Numbered from the stretch's first letter, positions 35,501-43,487 are shown. The stretch is DNA of 64,000 nt from Pseudomonas sp. PD9R (GCF_019200975.1 NZ_JAHTMR010000011.1:62001-126000), one strand, 5' to 3'. Notes: generated from the sequence alone by a model not told the origin. Numbers and translations: made by a program.

Positions 35501-37138
35501 AACGATCTTTTCGCCACCCTGTCCGAGGAAGCCATTGCTATATACATAGCAAAGTCCGATGAGCTTTCCAGCGGATATGGCCAAGCGTTGGCAGACCTCG
35601 AAAAGTGGCGCGAGGCTGGGGGCTCAGGCGTGTTTTATCAGTCTCAGTTGATGCGTTTCACCGTCGAGCAACATCGATACCTTAACGGCTGGCTACGGAT
35701 GAAATTGCGTGAGTACGCGAAAATTGTCCTCCCCCAGCTCAGCCAGTCGGAACCTGCGCAAACGAGGTCCCGCGCCGTGCAAATCGAGGCGGCACAAAAG
35801 GCCATTGCAGTAAGCGATGAGTTGATTGATCGCCTGGGTCGCCTGCAGGCCTCACTGGACAGGTTGATGGACCATACCGGTGCCACCCGCAAGGTCGCCG
35901 GCGAGCTTAAAAGACTGCTGCCTTCATTTTCCCACTACGACCTTGAAGCCAACGAAATCGGCATGTCCACCGAGCTCAGCCTGCGCGAGGTAGCGGGCAG
36001 CGACATGAGTCAGGTGCGTCCGCTTGTCGTCGATATTTTCGAAAACGCAGCTGACGCGGGCCACACCCTGGCTGAGCGGCGCAACGCTAGCAGTCAGGCA
36101 TTGAATGTCGATCAGCTCACGGCGCTGATCGACCGCCTGGCAGATGCCGAACGGCGCCTGCAAGAGCTTTCGATCAGCTGGCCAGATCATCTGGAACCGG
36201 TCCGTTTCAATCGCGTTCAACAATTGGTCGCAGGCCTTCATCAACTGGCCCGCAGCCGTCTGCTCAAGTTACTTCCGGAGCCTGAGGACGAACCCGTCGC
36301 GGCGATAGCCAAAACCGAACCGGCGCCCTCCACCTCCAGAGCCATCGGTAAAGTGAGCAAATCCCGGCCACGGGTTGTTGAGGCGCAAAAGACACCGTCG
36401 ACGGAAACAGCAGATACCGGCGAAGAAATCCCCATCATCAAGTCGGCAACCAGACGCCCGGATCAACCTGTTTTGCTGAACGATGAAGCGATCATGGCCA
36501 ACGGACTTTCGTTGACTGCAGATGTCGACGCATTCATCAAACGTACCCGCACAGACGCCCAACGCCCGTGGCGTATTCCGGCCGACATGAAAGACCTGTT
36601 CGATCAACAAGCAACACGACTCGATCAAGCCGCTACTCACCTTGATGCGGTATTGGTTCGCAGAAGTGCCGACTTTCCTGTGGGAAGCCTGAGCGCCGAG
36701 CTACACGCGGGTGCCACTAAAATCCGCCGTGAAGGGGTCACCGTTTACGGTGCCATGCTTATGAAACGCAAACCCCGGGAAGCCTATCTGAAATGGTTGA
36801 ACGACCACGACCAGGTCGAGATCGCCAAAGACGAGCGCGGGCGCATCGGAACCAAACAGCGCAAAGACTTTTTCCAGGAATACAAAATTTTCGACAAGGT
36901 ACGCAAAAAAGCTTTGTGGGTCGCGCATTTTCATTACAACAACCTGAGCGATCCGGAGGATGGGTTTACCGTCGCTCATCTCAAACTGGCCGATGGATAT
37001 TTGCAGGAGTTACCGGCCAAGACCCGCGCGGAACTGGACACCTTTGACGCGGTGGACAATGCACTGCGCCGCATCATTAATCCGCAGGTGCGGGATCTTT
37101 TTCTGAAACCGCAACCGAAAGCTCCGGCCGGGCCATAG
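32540..37138 (+). CDS. Giant DUF6543 (dermonecrotic toxin domain) protein 3
   Basis: 1532 residues from the ATG at 32540; upstream open codons cover the promoter element and are not coding. The ribosome site is weak (GGACC). Most diverged of the three: YIEGEHFLTLS in the N-terminus, DUF6543 block about 347-640 (AVPEWLLMG, YSRYLTELGTL, GPCLLYRPLLDQPLLQFPS), segment near 720-747 (FLSGAAGTAVWVWQSI), FYAQVGERWFQV near 886, coiled coil about 950-1240, a proline/serine-rich linker near 1250-1300 absent from the others, and C-terminal KDFFQEYKIFDK...ALWVAHFHY near 1450. It ends only three bases from the convergent MocR gene. Confidence 0.85.
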   Translation: MSETPSIPATNNPAPLLNKSRLVDQTSGGPNLHDAAAQLLRKALKKRFPEQNIDPDKALLATPVWRQQGESLVTQTNRFESLTQALARLAFTQTVANYIEGEHFLTLSRHVSEPVHLPVSMDAITILLNEHAPSLFVAFEQSQLDYWNTTDDQLPRWRILSDTLKDALNVQSVNGWDANQCTLGRLVSQYPDNALRQTAGSGLTNVRACMLDLDLAFELQEGSRTEHLMLPGALVLRATQGERELIVMYSISDGYEAFTTLEQLGVTLPGRIDFDLRGHSLKWRLYEPEGNIFDAMVWALVTCQIDSIDTLDPASRSPAKRIASRQNDSDAVSSKDQIRIEQLENAVPEWLLMGSIDDIQAYSRYLTELGTLRGEADSEAFNIGNIPPIHAYAQQKMCDAIVAATPGKGSALLPLSDIRITVTHSFEVGGFTLPDPRNRSIETLSEFALHNTQPYIATVAYADGTAAPEWMTVKFLLRIANEVNIGETYPQLIKRTLLDDPTQARHHKTRYRHQLPLLLPLLALEYQLKRQGDIDKHGYRQVCQLMASIKSNSPPAQWPVQIRPLAFVPRFRLSGTPDTVTNMYIIGPPAGQTGPCLLYRPLLDQPLLQFPSEQNMLYAFYQPGELRDSVLAWLPTKALSFDYAQYVFSTGLPSPWTITELAFEPFIHLDLTAAVGLANTPLSGDILGTLFAANCQAMVELADRQSTSNAERRWALLADSGWALFSVAANFLSGAAGTAVWVWQSINQIQQALDAHERGDTIVEWSSIGDVLLALGILLTQRVATRRIQLSGPQTENASLKQQPTEKFSIIQPSPSKPPTVKYDSTLLSAELPKTHLTTLAPDTLNRVNAGAQFLRQINRFQVPKPDLPAGAKANADHLHELAGKFYAQVGERWFQVSANADEPVFIIDPNDSHQAGFAVKFDAIESRWHWDLKLRLRGGGPTGRIEALRREKTRKKDEAWNALHLFIEQEATRKASLDETLQPSETNDLFATLSEEAIAIYIAKSDELSSGYGQALADLEKWREAGGSGVFYQSQLMRFTVEQHRYLNGWLRMKLREYAKIVLPQLSQSEPAQTRSRAVQIEAAQKAIAVSDELIDRLGRLQASLDRLMDHTGATRKVAGELKRLLPSFSHYDLEANEIGMSTELSLREVAGSDMSQVRPLVVDIFENAADAGHTLAERRNASSQALNVDQLTALIDRLADAERRLQELSISWPDHLEPVRFNRVQQLVAGLHQLARSRLLKLLPEPEDEPVAAIAKTEPAPSTSRAIGKVSKSRPRVVEAQKTPSTETADTGEEIPIIKSATRRPDQPVLLNDEAIMANGLSLTADVDAFIKRTRTDAQRPWRIPADMKDLFDQQATRLDQAATHLDAVLVRRSADFPVGSLSAELHAGATKIRREGVTVYGAMLMKRKPREAYLKWLNDHDQVEIAKDERGRIGTKQRKDFFQEYKIFDKVRKKALWVAHFHYNNLSDPEDGFTVAHLKLADGYLQELPAKTRAELDTFDAVDNALRRIINPQVRDLFLKPQPKAPAGP

Positions 37139-37141
37139 GCC

Positions 37142-38695
37142 TCAATCGCACCAAACCGTGCGCAACCGGGCCAGGGCAGCTTCAATCGCAGGCTCTGGCA
37201 CGGCGGCGAAACCCAGCACCAAGCCGGCTCGCTGATCCATTGGCGTCTGCGAGTCGGATAACCAATAGCTGCTCAACCCGTTGACCTCGACGCCGACGCT
37301 TTCGGCTTTTTCGATCAGCTCGCGCTCGCGGGTCACACTGTTCACAGGGACGGTCAGGTGCAAACCGGCCATGACATTGGGCAGGTTGCCGACGCCCTCG
37401 ATAGGGGTCGGCCAATGGTTCAACAGACAGTTGCGTCGACTCAATGCAGCGCGACGCATACGCCGGATATGGCGTTGAAAATGCCCGGCCGCCATGAACT
37501 CCGCCATCACCGCTTGTGTACTGACTTCCGAATGCCGAACGTCCACTGCACGCCGTTGTGCAAAGGCCTCGACCAGCCCCGGTGGCAAGACCAGGTAACC
37601 CAATCGCAATGCGGGAAATGCGACCTTGCCGAAGGTCCCGACATACAACACCCGTCCATGGCGATCGAGTGCTGCCAAAGGCGCCAGCGGTGCGCCGCTG
37701 TAACGGTACTCGCCATCGTAATCGTCCTCGACGATCCAGCCCTGGGTGCGCTCGGCCCAACTGAGCAATTCGAGGCGCCGGGCCAGGCTCATGACGACGC
37801 CCGTGGGGTATTGATGCGATGGCGTGACATAGGCCAGTCGACAGTCGCCAAGCGCGGCAAGTTGCGCGCAATCGATGCCGTCACTGTCCACCGCCACGCC
37901 CTGCAATTTGGCCCCGGCCACGGCGAACGCGTGCCCCGCGGCGCGGTAGCCCGGATTTTCAATCGCCACCCCGTCGCCCGGCTCCACCAACAGCTGTGCA
38001 CAAAGGCTAATCCCCTGCTGTGCGCCACTGGTGATCACAATTTGCTCAGCCGTGCATTGCATGCCCCGTGAACTACGCAAATACGCTGCAATCAGTCCAC
38101 GCAAGCGCGCATCGCCTGCGGGGTCGCCATAACACAATTGCTGTAAATCCGGTTTGCGCCAGAAAGCCGCATTCAGCTTGGCCCAAACCTCAAAGGGGAA
38201 CAGATCAAACGCTGGAACACCAACCCGAAACGCTCGCGGCGGACCACTCGGCGGCATGGCCAAATGGTTCTTTTCAACGCGTCCCAACGCCCCGCTGTGG
38301 ATAACTTTGCTGGATGAAACCACAGGTAAATCAAGCCAATTTGTGGATAAGGCTGTGGGTAACCCTGTTGAAAACCCTGTGGATACTTTTGTGGATAGTT
38401 TTTTTACTGGCAGTGCACTTTGCGGCAATTGCGCAACGTACGTCCCGTCGCCCACTCGCCCTTCGATGAAGCCCTCGGCGTAGAGCTGATCGTAGGCACG
38501 CACCACGCTATTGCGAGAAATCGCCAACGCCGCCGCCAGGTCGCGACTGGCGGGCAGACGTGTACCACTGGCCAGCCGACCGTCGAGCACTCGCACGCGC
38601 AACGCTTGATAGAGCTGACGGCTCAAGCCCTGGCGACGATCCAGTTCGATTCCCGCAGGATTGAACGACAAGGACAGCGACGGTGAATCCGACAT
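37142..38695 (-). CDS. MocR-family regulator (GntR HTH plus aminotransferase-like domain)
   Basis: 517 residues. N-terminal GntR winged helix (LSRQLYQALRVRVLDGRLASG, then LPASRDLAAALAISRNSVVRAYDQL, residues 20-75), a linker of about 70 residues with repeated STGFSTGLPTALST, then a fold-type I aminotransferase-like domain with the PLP lysine expected in GTFGKVAFPALRLGYL near residue 350. Such proteins sense PLP or amino compounds and often act on a divergent gene; here the divergent gene encodes a PaiB-like protein. The linker-coding DNA holds five DnaA-box-like 9-mers (see findings). Confidence 0.92.
   Translation of the reverse strand: MSDSPSLSLSFNPAGIELDRRQGLSRQLYQALRVRVLDGRLASGTRLPASRDLAAALAISRNSVVRAYDQLYAEGFIEGRVGDGTYVAQLPQSALPVKKLSTKVSTGFSTGLPTALSTNWLDLPVVSSSKVIHSGALGRVEKNHLAMPPSGPPRAFRVGVPAFDLFPFEVWAKLNAAFWRKPDLQQLCYGDPAGDARLRGLIAAYLRSSRGMQCTAEQIVITSGAQQGISLCAQLLVEPGDGVAIENPGYRAAGHAFAVAGAKLQGVAVDSDGIDCAQLAALGDCRLAYVTPSHQYPTGVVMSLARRLELLSWAERTQGWIVEDDYDGEYRYSGAPLAPLAALDRHGRVLYVGTFGKVAFPALRLGYLVLPPGLVEAFAQRRAVDVRHSEVSTQAVMAEFMAAGHFQRHIRRMRRAALSRRNCLLNHWPTPIEGVGNLPNVMAGLHLTVPVNSVTRERELIEKAESVGVEVNGLSSYWLSDSQTPMDQRAGLVLGFAAVPEPAIEAALARLRTVWCD
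38296..38398. other. Cluster of DnaA-box-like 9-mers inside the MocR gene
   Basis: TGTGGATAA at 38296 and 38342 (reverse complement TTATCCACA, a perfect consensus DnaA box) and TGTGGGTAA at 38354, TGTGGATAC at 38378, TGTGGATAG at 38390, each one base off. All five have the same orientation within 103 bases. The stretch encodes the repetitive inter-domain linker. Confidence 0.7.
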
Positions 38696-38712
38696 GACAA
38701 TGGACCTATAAA

Positions 38713-38745
38713 ATTGGTCGTTAATGGCTCTTACAACAGACCAAT
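38713..38745. promoter_or_regulatory. Candidate MocR operator
   Basis: ATTGGTC (38713-38719) and GACCAAT (38739-38745) form an inverted repeat in the 90-base divergent region between the MocR gene and the PaiB-like gene, with a related GGACCTAT at 38702. It overlaps where both promoters must lie. Confidence 0.5.
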
Positions 38746-38785
38746 AGCCTGCCTAGGATGCAGGCATTCGCCAAGGAAAATCTCC

Positions 38786-39415
38786 ATGTACCTGCCCAAA
38801 GCCTTTGCCATCGACGATCTACAGGAACTGCAGCAGCAGATACTCGGCACCCGCCTTGCCATGATCGTCACCCACGGCGAACAAGGCCTGCAAGCCAGCC
38901 ACTTGCCATTGCTGTTGAACGCTGCCGAAGGTCCGAATGGCACCCTCTACGGCCACTTCGCCAAAGCCAATCCGCAATGGCAAGAATTGCAGAATGGTGC
39001 CGAAGCGCTGGTGATTTTCGCTGGTGCCGATGCGTACGTGAGCCCCGGGTTTTACCCGAGCAAAGCCGAACACGGCAAAGTCGTGCCGACCTGGAACTAC
39101 GTCGCCGTGCACGCGTACGGAACCGCCGAGGTATTCACCGATGCCGAGCGCTTGCTCAAACTGGTCAGTGCGCTGACTGATCGTCACGAGGCCGCTCGGG
39201 CACAACCGTGGAAAGTCGCCGACGCCCCGGCTGATTACATCGACGGCATGCTCAAAGCCATCGTTGGTTTTGCCTTGCCGATCCAGCGCCTGGAAGGCAA
39301 GCGCAAGCTCAGCCAGAACCGCAACACCGTAGACATTGCCGGCGTGCGCCAAGGGCTGGCCGCCAGCCCCGACGCACACGATCAGGCCCTCGCCCAGTTG
39401 ATGCCTAAGGAATGA
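38786..39415 (+). CDS. PaiB-like FMN-binding negative regulator family protein
   Basis: 209 residues from the ATG at 38786 (AAGGA ahead). Split-barrel flavin-binding fold; the family segments MYLPKAFAIDD at the start, ASHLPLLLN near residue 40, GHFAKANPQWQ near 60, YVSPGFYPSK near 88 and VPTWNYVAVHAYG near 105 are all present. PaiB of Bacillus affects sporulation and protease genes, but in proteobacteria the role is unclear and it may act on small-molecule amines. It is divergent from MocR and followed at once by an acetyltransferase, so MocR probably controls this set. Confidence 0.88.
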   Translation: MYLPKAFAIDDLQELQQQILGTRLAMIVTHGEQGLQASHLPLLLNAAEGPNGTLYGHFAKANPQWQELQNGAEALVIFAGADAYVSPGFYPSKAEHGKVVPTWNYVAVHAYGTAEVFTDAERLLKLVSALTDRHEAARAQPWKVADAPADYIDGMLKAIVGFALPIQRLEGKRKLSQNRNTVDIAGVRQGLAASPDAHDQALAQLMPKE

Positions 39416-39417
39416 AC

Positions 39418-39864
39418 ATGAGTCAGATCGAAATCCGCCAGGTCAGTGCCGACGACCACGCCGCCTGGTTGCCGCTGTGGCAAGCGTACCTGCGATTCTA
39501 CAAAGCCGAATTGCCTGAGGCGGTCACCCAGAGCTCCTGGCAGCGCATGCTCGACCCGAACGAACCGACCCACGCCGCCCTCGCCTGGGCCGACGGCAAA
39601 GCGGTGGGCATGGTGCATTTCATCTACCACCGTTCGAACTGGGCCATTGAAAACTCCTGCTACCTGCAAGATTTGCTGGTGGCACCCGAAACACGCGGCA
39701 CCGGTGTCGGCCGCAAGCTGATCGAATTCGTCTACACCACCGCCAAGGCCGATGGTTGCAACAAGGTGCATTGGCTAACCCACGAAACCAACGCCACCGC
39801 GATCCAGCTCTACGAGCGCATCGCTGAACGTCCCGGTTTCATCCAGTTTCGCAAAGCCATTTAA
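39418..39864 (+). CDS. GNAT acetyltransferase
   Basis: 148 residues from the ATG at 39418, which has AAGGA six bases ahead; an ATG at 39412 overlapping the PaiB stop as ATGA is the alternative. GNAT fold: QDLLVAPETRGTGVGRKLI near residues 82-100 is the acetyl-CoA loop (R/Q-x-x-G-x-G/A). The 3' part HWLTHETNATAIQLYERIA is the usual motif B. Translationally coupled to the PaiB-like gene. The pair resembles paiA-paiB, where PaiA is a polyamine acetyltransferase; that role is inference. Confidence 0.9.
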   Translation: MSQIEIRQVSADDHAAWLPLWQAYLRFYKAELPEAVTQSSWQRMLDPNEPTHAALAWADGKAVGMVHFIYHRSNWAIENSCYLQDLLVAPETRGTGVGRKLIEFVYTTAKADGCNKVHWLTHETNATAIQLYERIAERPGFIQFRKAI

Positions 39865-39881
39865 GGTTCAAGGAGAACAAC

Positions 39882-40553
39882 ATGTCGACTTCACTCGCGG
39901 ACTGGAAAGGCGTCCCTGCGCCGACGGTTCAACTGATCGAAGGACGTTTCATCCGCCTGGAAAAACTCGACCCGGCACGTCACGGCGACGACTTGTTCAA
40001 AGCCCTGCAAGGCCCCGGTGCCGATCCGAAGCTCTGGGACTATTTGCCCTATGGCCCTTTCCCCGAGCGTAGCGCGTTCAATGACTGGCTGAACAACAAC
40101 GCCGCCAGCAGTGATCCGTATTTCTTCGCGGTGATTGATCGCAAGGGCGGCGACGTGCAAGGCATCCTCAGCCTGATGTCGATCGTCCCGGCCCAGGGCC
40201 GCATCGAAATCGGCCACGTCACTTTTGGCGCGCCGATGCAGCGCTCGCCAAAAAGCACCGAAGCGGTGTATCTGCTGGCCAAGGAGTCGTTCGCCCTCGG
40301 TTACCGCCGTCTGGAGTGGAAGTGCAACAACGGCAACGCCCGCTCCAAATACGCGGCTGAACGTTTGGGCTTCAGTTTTGAAGGCGTGTTCCGCCAGCAC
40401 ATGGTGGTCAAGGGCCAAAACCGCGACACCGCGTGGTACTCGATTCTGGACTCGGAATGGCCGGCGATTGGTGCGGGGTTTGAACGCTGGTTGAGCGATG
40501 AGAACCAGACGGGGTCGGATCAGGTGAAGTCGTTGGTGGAGTGTCGGGGGTAA
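39882..40553 (+). CDS. GNAT acetyltransferase, RimJ/RimL type
   Basis: 223 residues. Acetyltransferase_3-like: IEGRFIRLEKLDP at residue 20, a motif-A region ending in KSTEAVYLLAKESFALGYRRLEWKC near residue 125, and NGNARSKYAAERLGFSFEGVFRQHM near 150, the RimJ-family signature. AAGGAGAACAAC precedes the ATG, 17 bases after the previous gene, so it is third in the operon. Acceptor unknown. Confidence 0.9.
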   Translation: MSTSLADWKGVPAPTVQLIEGRFIRLEKLDPARHGDDLFKALQGPGADPKLWDYLPYGPFPERSAFNDWLNNNAASSDPYFFAVIDRKGGDVQGILSLMSIVPAQGRIEIGHVTFGAPMQRSPKSTEAVYLLAKESFALGYRRLEWKCNNGNARSKYAAERLGFSFEGVFRQHMVVKGQNRDTAWYSILDSEWPAIGAGFERWLSDENQTGSDQVKSLVECRG

Positions 40554-40564
40554 CGATTTCACAG

Positions 40565-40650
40565 CAAAAAGATCGCAGCCTGCGGCAGCTCCTACATTAT
40601 GGGTACGCGTACACCTGCAGGAGATGCCAAAGGCTGCGATCTTTTGATTT
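40565..40650. repeat. Imperfect REP palindrome
   Basis: CAAAAAGATCGCAGCCTGCG arm (40565-40595) against an arm with several changes (40618-40650). More decayed than the other copies. Confidence 0.75.
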
Positions 40651-40872
40651 TTAACGCACACCGTCCCAATCCAGCGGCAACTTAGCGCTGACAGCCTTGG
40701 CAAAGGGCGTCGAAATGTCCTCGAAGTTATTAACCAGATAGGTGTGCTCATACCCGTAGCTGCATCGACTTTCGAAACCTTTTTCGGGGTTGTCGAAACT
40801 GAGAACCATAGCGTCGTGCCAGTTCCCGGACGTGAAAATCTGTATTGTCCGAGCAATGCCGACGAACGTCAT
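40651..40872 (-). CDS. Small hypothetical protein
   Basis: 73 residues if started at the ATG at 40872; the frame stays open further upstream but without protein-like composition. The C-terminus (SGNWHDAMVLSFDNPEKGFES, then CSYGYEHTYLVNNFEDISTPFAKA) looks like real coding sequence with balanced charged and aromatic residues. No family recognised. No clear ribosome site. It may be the 3' remnant of a longer gene, for example an immunity-type protein; that is a guess from size only. Confidence 0.4.
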   Translation of the reverse strand: MTFVGIARTIQIFTSGNWHDAMVLSFDNPEKGFESRCSYGYEHTYLVNNFEDISTPFAKAVSAKLPLDWDGVR

Positions 40873-41076
40873 TGTTTGGGCGCTTGCAGCTCTCTTCTCG
40901 ATTTTTTGTAGGTAAAGGCGTCTGCCCGGAAGGATAAAAAACCGTCGATCCCAAGTGGCACACCATTTACTACAAAATAATCTGACACCCCTCGCACATG
41001 CACCGGAACCGGCTGACATCGGCACCTGCAGCCCCCATTTTACTGTTTGGCCTCCTGTCAAAAGAGGCCAGACCCG

Positions 41077-43290
41077 ATGCCCACACAACATAAGTTCCGC
41101 CCAAAACACCTTGCGCTGGCGGTCGCGCTTTCCGTCGGTTGCGTAGAAACCTCCGTAGCGCAGCAACTGGTAATTGAAAGCGTCACCGATGAAAAAATCA
41201 CTAAACCTCGCAAAAAAACCCCCAAACCCGCAGCCCCTATCGATGACCTTTTCGCACTCAAGGAATTCATCGGCCCTCTTAAACATACGACTCCAACCAA
41301 CACTCGGCCGAGAGAAGAACAAACAACTCAGTTGCCACTTACACAGCGCACCAGCGCCCCAGTTGAGTTCGATGACACCTTCTACGATCTCCTTGATTTC
41401 CCCGAACCCTCCACGATTGAAATGGCAATTGTTCCGGCAGAGGAAAACCCTTTCGACAACTTCCAGAATGCCTATACCACTCAACACACGATTATTTCAA
41501 AACCACTCGAAAACACCGATGGTATCGCTTTGCAATTGGGCGAGGCTGACGACCTGTTGGTGATCAACAAGGGGGCACAATGGGATGGGCGGATTGACGG
41601 GGGCTCCGGGAAAAACGGTTTACTGCTGAACGCTTTTGAAGGAGGTGAGATTGGCGAAACAAAAAACTTTGAAGGCCTGCGTATAGCCCGAGGCCAGTGG
41701 GCACTGCACCATGATTTCGATGGCCACGCCGAGATCAAGGCCGGAGGCAGCCTTTTGAACAACGGCTCAATAAAAGGAGATGCCTATGTCGATGCAAATG
41801 CTGTCTACGCCGGCTATGGCAGCGTCAACGACTTGTATGTAGATGGCTCGCTGGAGGTCAATACGGCTCTTGGTTCCCCTATCATCAACGGCAACTTGAC
41901 ACTCGACAAAGAGGCAGCTTTTTCCTATGGCGTGACCGCTGACAAGCTCCCTACGCCTGTATTGGTCGAAGGCATTGCCACACTAGCCGGTGCCAAATTT
42001 CATGTATTTGGCGTAACAGGCGATTACCCCGACAGTACTGTGCATCCGGTTTTGTTTGCCGGAAAAATTGAAGGGGAATTCGGACAGCCCAGCAGCAACC
42101 TCGCCTTCATGACGCCGACGTTATCGTATAGCAATACCACGGTGACGCTGACTTACGAGCGCAACGCATTGAAGATAGCCGAGCTAGCTAGAACTCCCAG
42201 CGGCCAAGCCCTGGCCCGGAGTGTAGACGCATCAGAAACTGCGAGCGAAAGCCTCGCCATCCGTTCGCTTTTGTATAGCAACAAGTCAACCGCCCCCGTC
42301 GCCATTGAACAACTGGCGGCTAGCAATAATGCCAATCTCGCAAAAGCCACATTGAGCAGTGTCAGCCCGGTGAGCACCAGCATGCTCTCAGCCATGCGAC
42401 AACTGGATAATCGCCGTGGCCCGCTCACCGAATCAAGTCAGGCGCCACGTCTGGCCATTGGCAACCAACAAACTGGTCGGGTATGGCTACAGGCCTTGGG
42501 AAACGGAGGGAAAGTCGACCGTGGTTTCAACACCTCCCTTAATTTCGCTACCCACGGAATATTGTTGGGCGCCGACTGGCGACATGATGACCACTGGCAA
42601 GCGGGGGTAACAGGCGGAAAATCACAAACCCGACTCGATGCGGGGCAATACGATGGGGATCTCGACAGCTGGCACTTCGGTGCTTATGCGGTGCGTCAGG
42701 AAGGGCCTTTCGCCCTGCGTCTTGGCGCGGTTTACAGCAGTCATGACGGCAGCAGCAAACGCCAGGTGGCCTTCAACCGGTTCAGCGACCGCCCGAAAAG
42801 CCGTTACGACGCCAGCACCCAGCAAGCCTTCGCCGAGGCGGGTTACAACCTGGGGCGCGGCAACATCAGCTTCGAACCTTTCGCCAGCCTGGGTTATCAA
42901 CGCTATCAGCGCGATACCTTCACGGAAAAGGGTGGCGCGGCGGCACTGAAAGTCCATGGGCAAACCAATGAAAATATCAGCAGTACATTCGGACTGCGTC
43001 TGGCGCAAATCCATGCGCTGGATAACGGTATGCAACTGACACCGCGTTTCAGCGCCGGCTGGAAATACACCTACGGTGAACTCGACAGCTACACGCGCCA
43101 ACGCTTGGTAACCGGGGGCCGCGACTACACCGTTTCTGGTGCGCCGCTGGACCGCGAAAGCCTGATGCTCGATGCAGGGCTGGATCTTCGGGTGTCGGCA
43201 AATAACAGTCTGGGGGTCGGCTTCACCGGCGAAGCTGGCGATGACGGACGCAGCTATGGCGTGATGGGGCAATGGCAGCTGGCGTTCTGA
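41077..43290 (+). CDS. Autotransporter with beta-barrel domain
   Basis: 737 residues from the ATG at 41077 (AGAGG ahead); signal peptide HLALAVALSVGCVETSVAQQ ends near residue 31. The linker after it is proline- and acid-rich (about 32-150). Residues 155-380 are a short beta-helix-like passenger with repeated glycine turns (GGSGKNGLLLNAFEGGEIGE..., GSLLNNGSIKGDAYVD). The last 270 residues form the autotransporter beta domain, ending in the outer-membrane signature with terminal phenylalanine (GVMGQWQLAF). The passenger is small and I recognise no enzyme or adhesin motif. Single gene followed by a REP. Confidence 0.9.
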   Translation: MPTQHKFRPKHLALAVALSVGCVETSVAQQLVIESVTDEKITKPRKKTPKPAAPIDDLFALKEFIGPLKHTTPTNTRPREEQTTQLPLTQRTSAPVEFDDTFYDLLDFPEPSTIEMAIVPAEENPFDNFQNAYTTQHTIISKPLENTDGIALQLGEADDLLVINKGAQWDGRIDGGSGKNGLLLNAFEGGEIGETKNFEGLRIARGQWALHHDFDGHAEIKAGGSLLNNGSIKGDAYVDANAVYAGYGSVNDLYVDGSLEVNTALGSPIINGNLTLDKEAAFSYGVTADKLPTPVLVEGIATLAGAKFHVFGVTGDYPDSTVHPVLFAGKIEGEFGQPSSNLAFMTPTLSYSNTTVTLTYERNALKIAELARTPSGQALARSVDASETASESLAIRSLLYSNKSTAPVAIEQLAASNNANLAKATLSSVSPVSTSMLSAMRQLDNRRGPLTESSQAPRLAIGNQQTGRVWLQALGNGGKVDRGFNTSLNFATHGILLGADWRHDDHWQAGVTGGKSQTRLDAGQYDGDLDSWHFGAYAVRQEGPFALRLGAVYSSHDGSSKRQVAFNRFSDRPKSRYDASTQQAFAEAGYNLGRGNISFEPFASLGYQRYQRDTFTEKGGAAALKVHGQTNENISSTFGLRLAQIHALDNGMQLTPRFSAGWKYTYGELDSYTRQRLVTGGRDYTVSGAPLDRESLMLDAGLDLRVSANNSLGVGFTGEAGDDGRSYGVMGQWQLAF

Positions 43291-43311
43291 CCGACCTAAC
43301 ACAAATCCCTA

Positions 43312-43407
43312 TAGGAGCTGCCGAGTGAAACGAGGCTGCGATCTTTTGATCTTGCTTTTAAAAACAGAATCAAAAGATCGCAGCCTCGTTTCACTCGGCA
43401 GCTCCTA
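43312..43407. repeat. REP palindrome, 39-bp perfect arms
   Basis: Arms 43312-43350 and 43369-43407 are perfect reverse complements, loop 18 bases. The core (GCCGAGTGAAACGAGGCTGC) matches the variant between pstS and pstC. It lies between the convergent autotransporter and pyruvate carboxylase genes. Confidence 0.85.
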
Positions 43408-43487
43408 CATGGGGCAGTGTGTATCAGCAAAAAAAAGGGGAGCACATGCCCCCCCGAGGTTTAAAGCGTTGTATCGAGGCTGTGAAT

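Noticed and set aside
40873..41487. Longer version of the small minus-strand ORF (278 codons)
   Set aside because: The N-terminal part is antisense to the autotransporter start and has cysteine/glycine-rich shadow composition; only the last 73 codons look coding.
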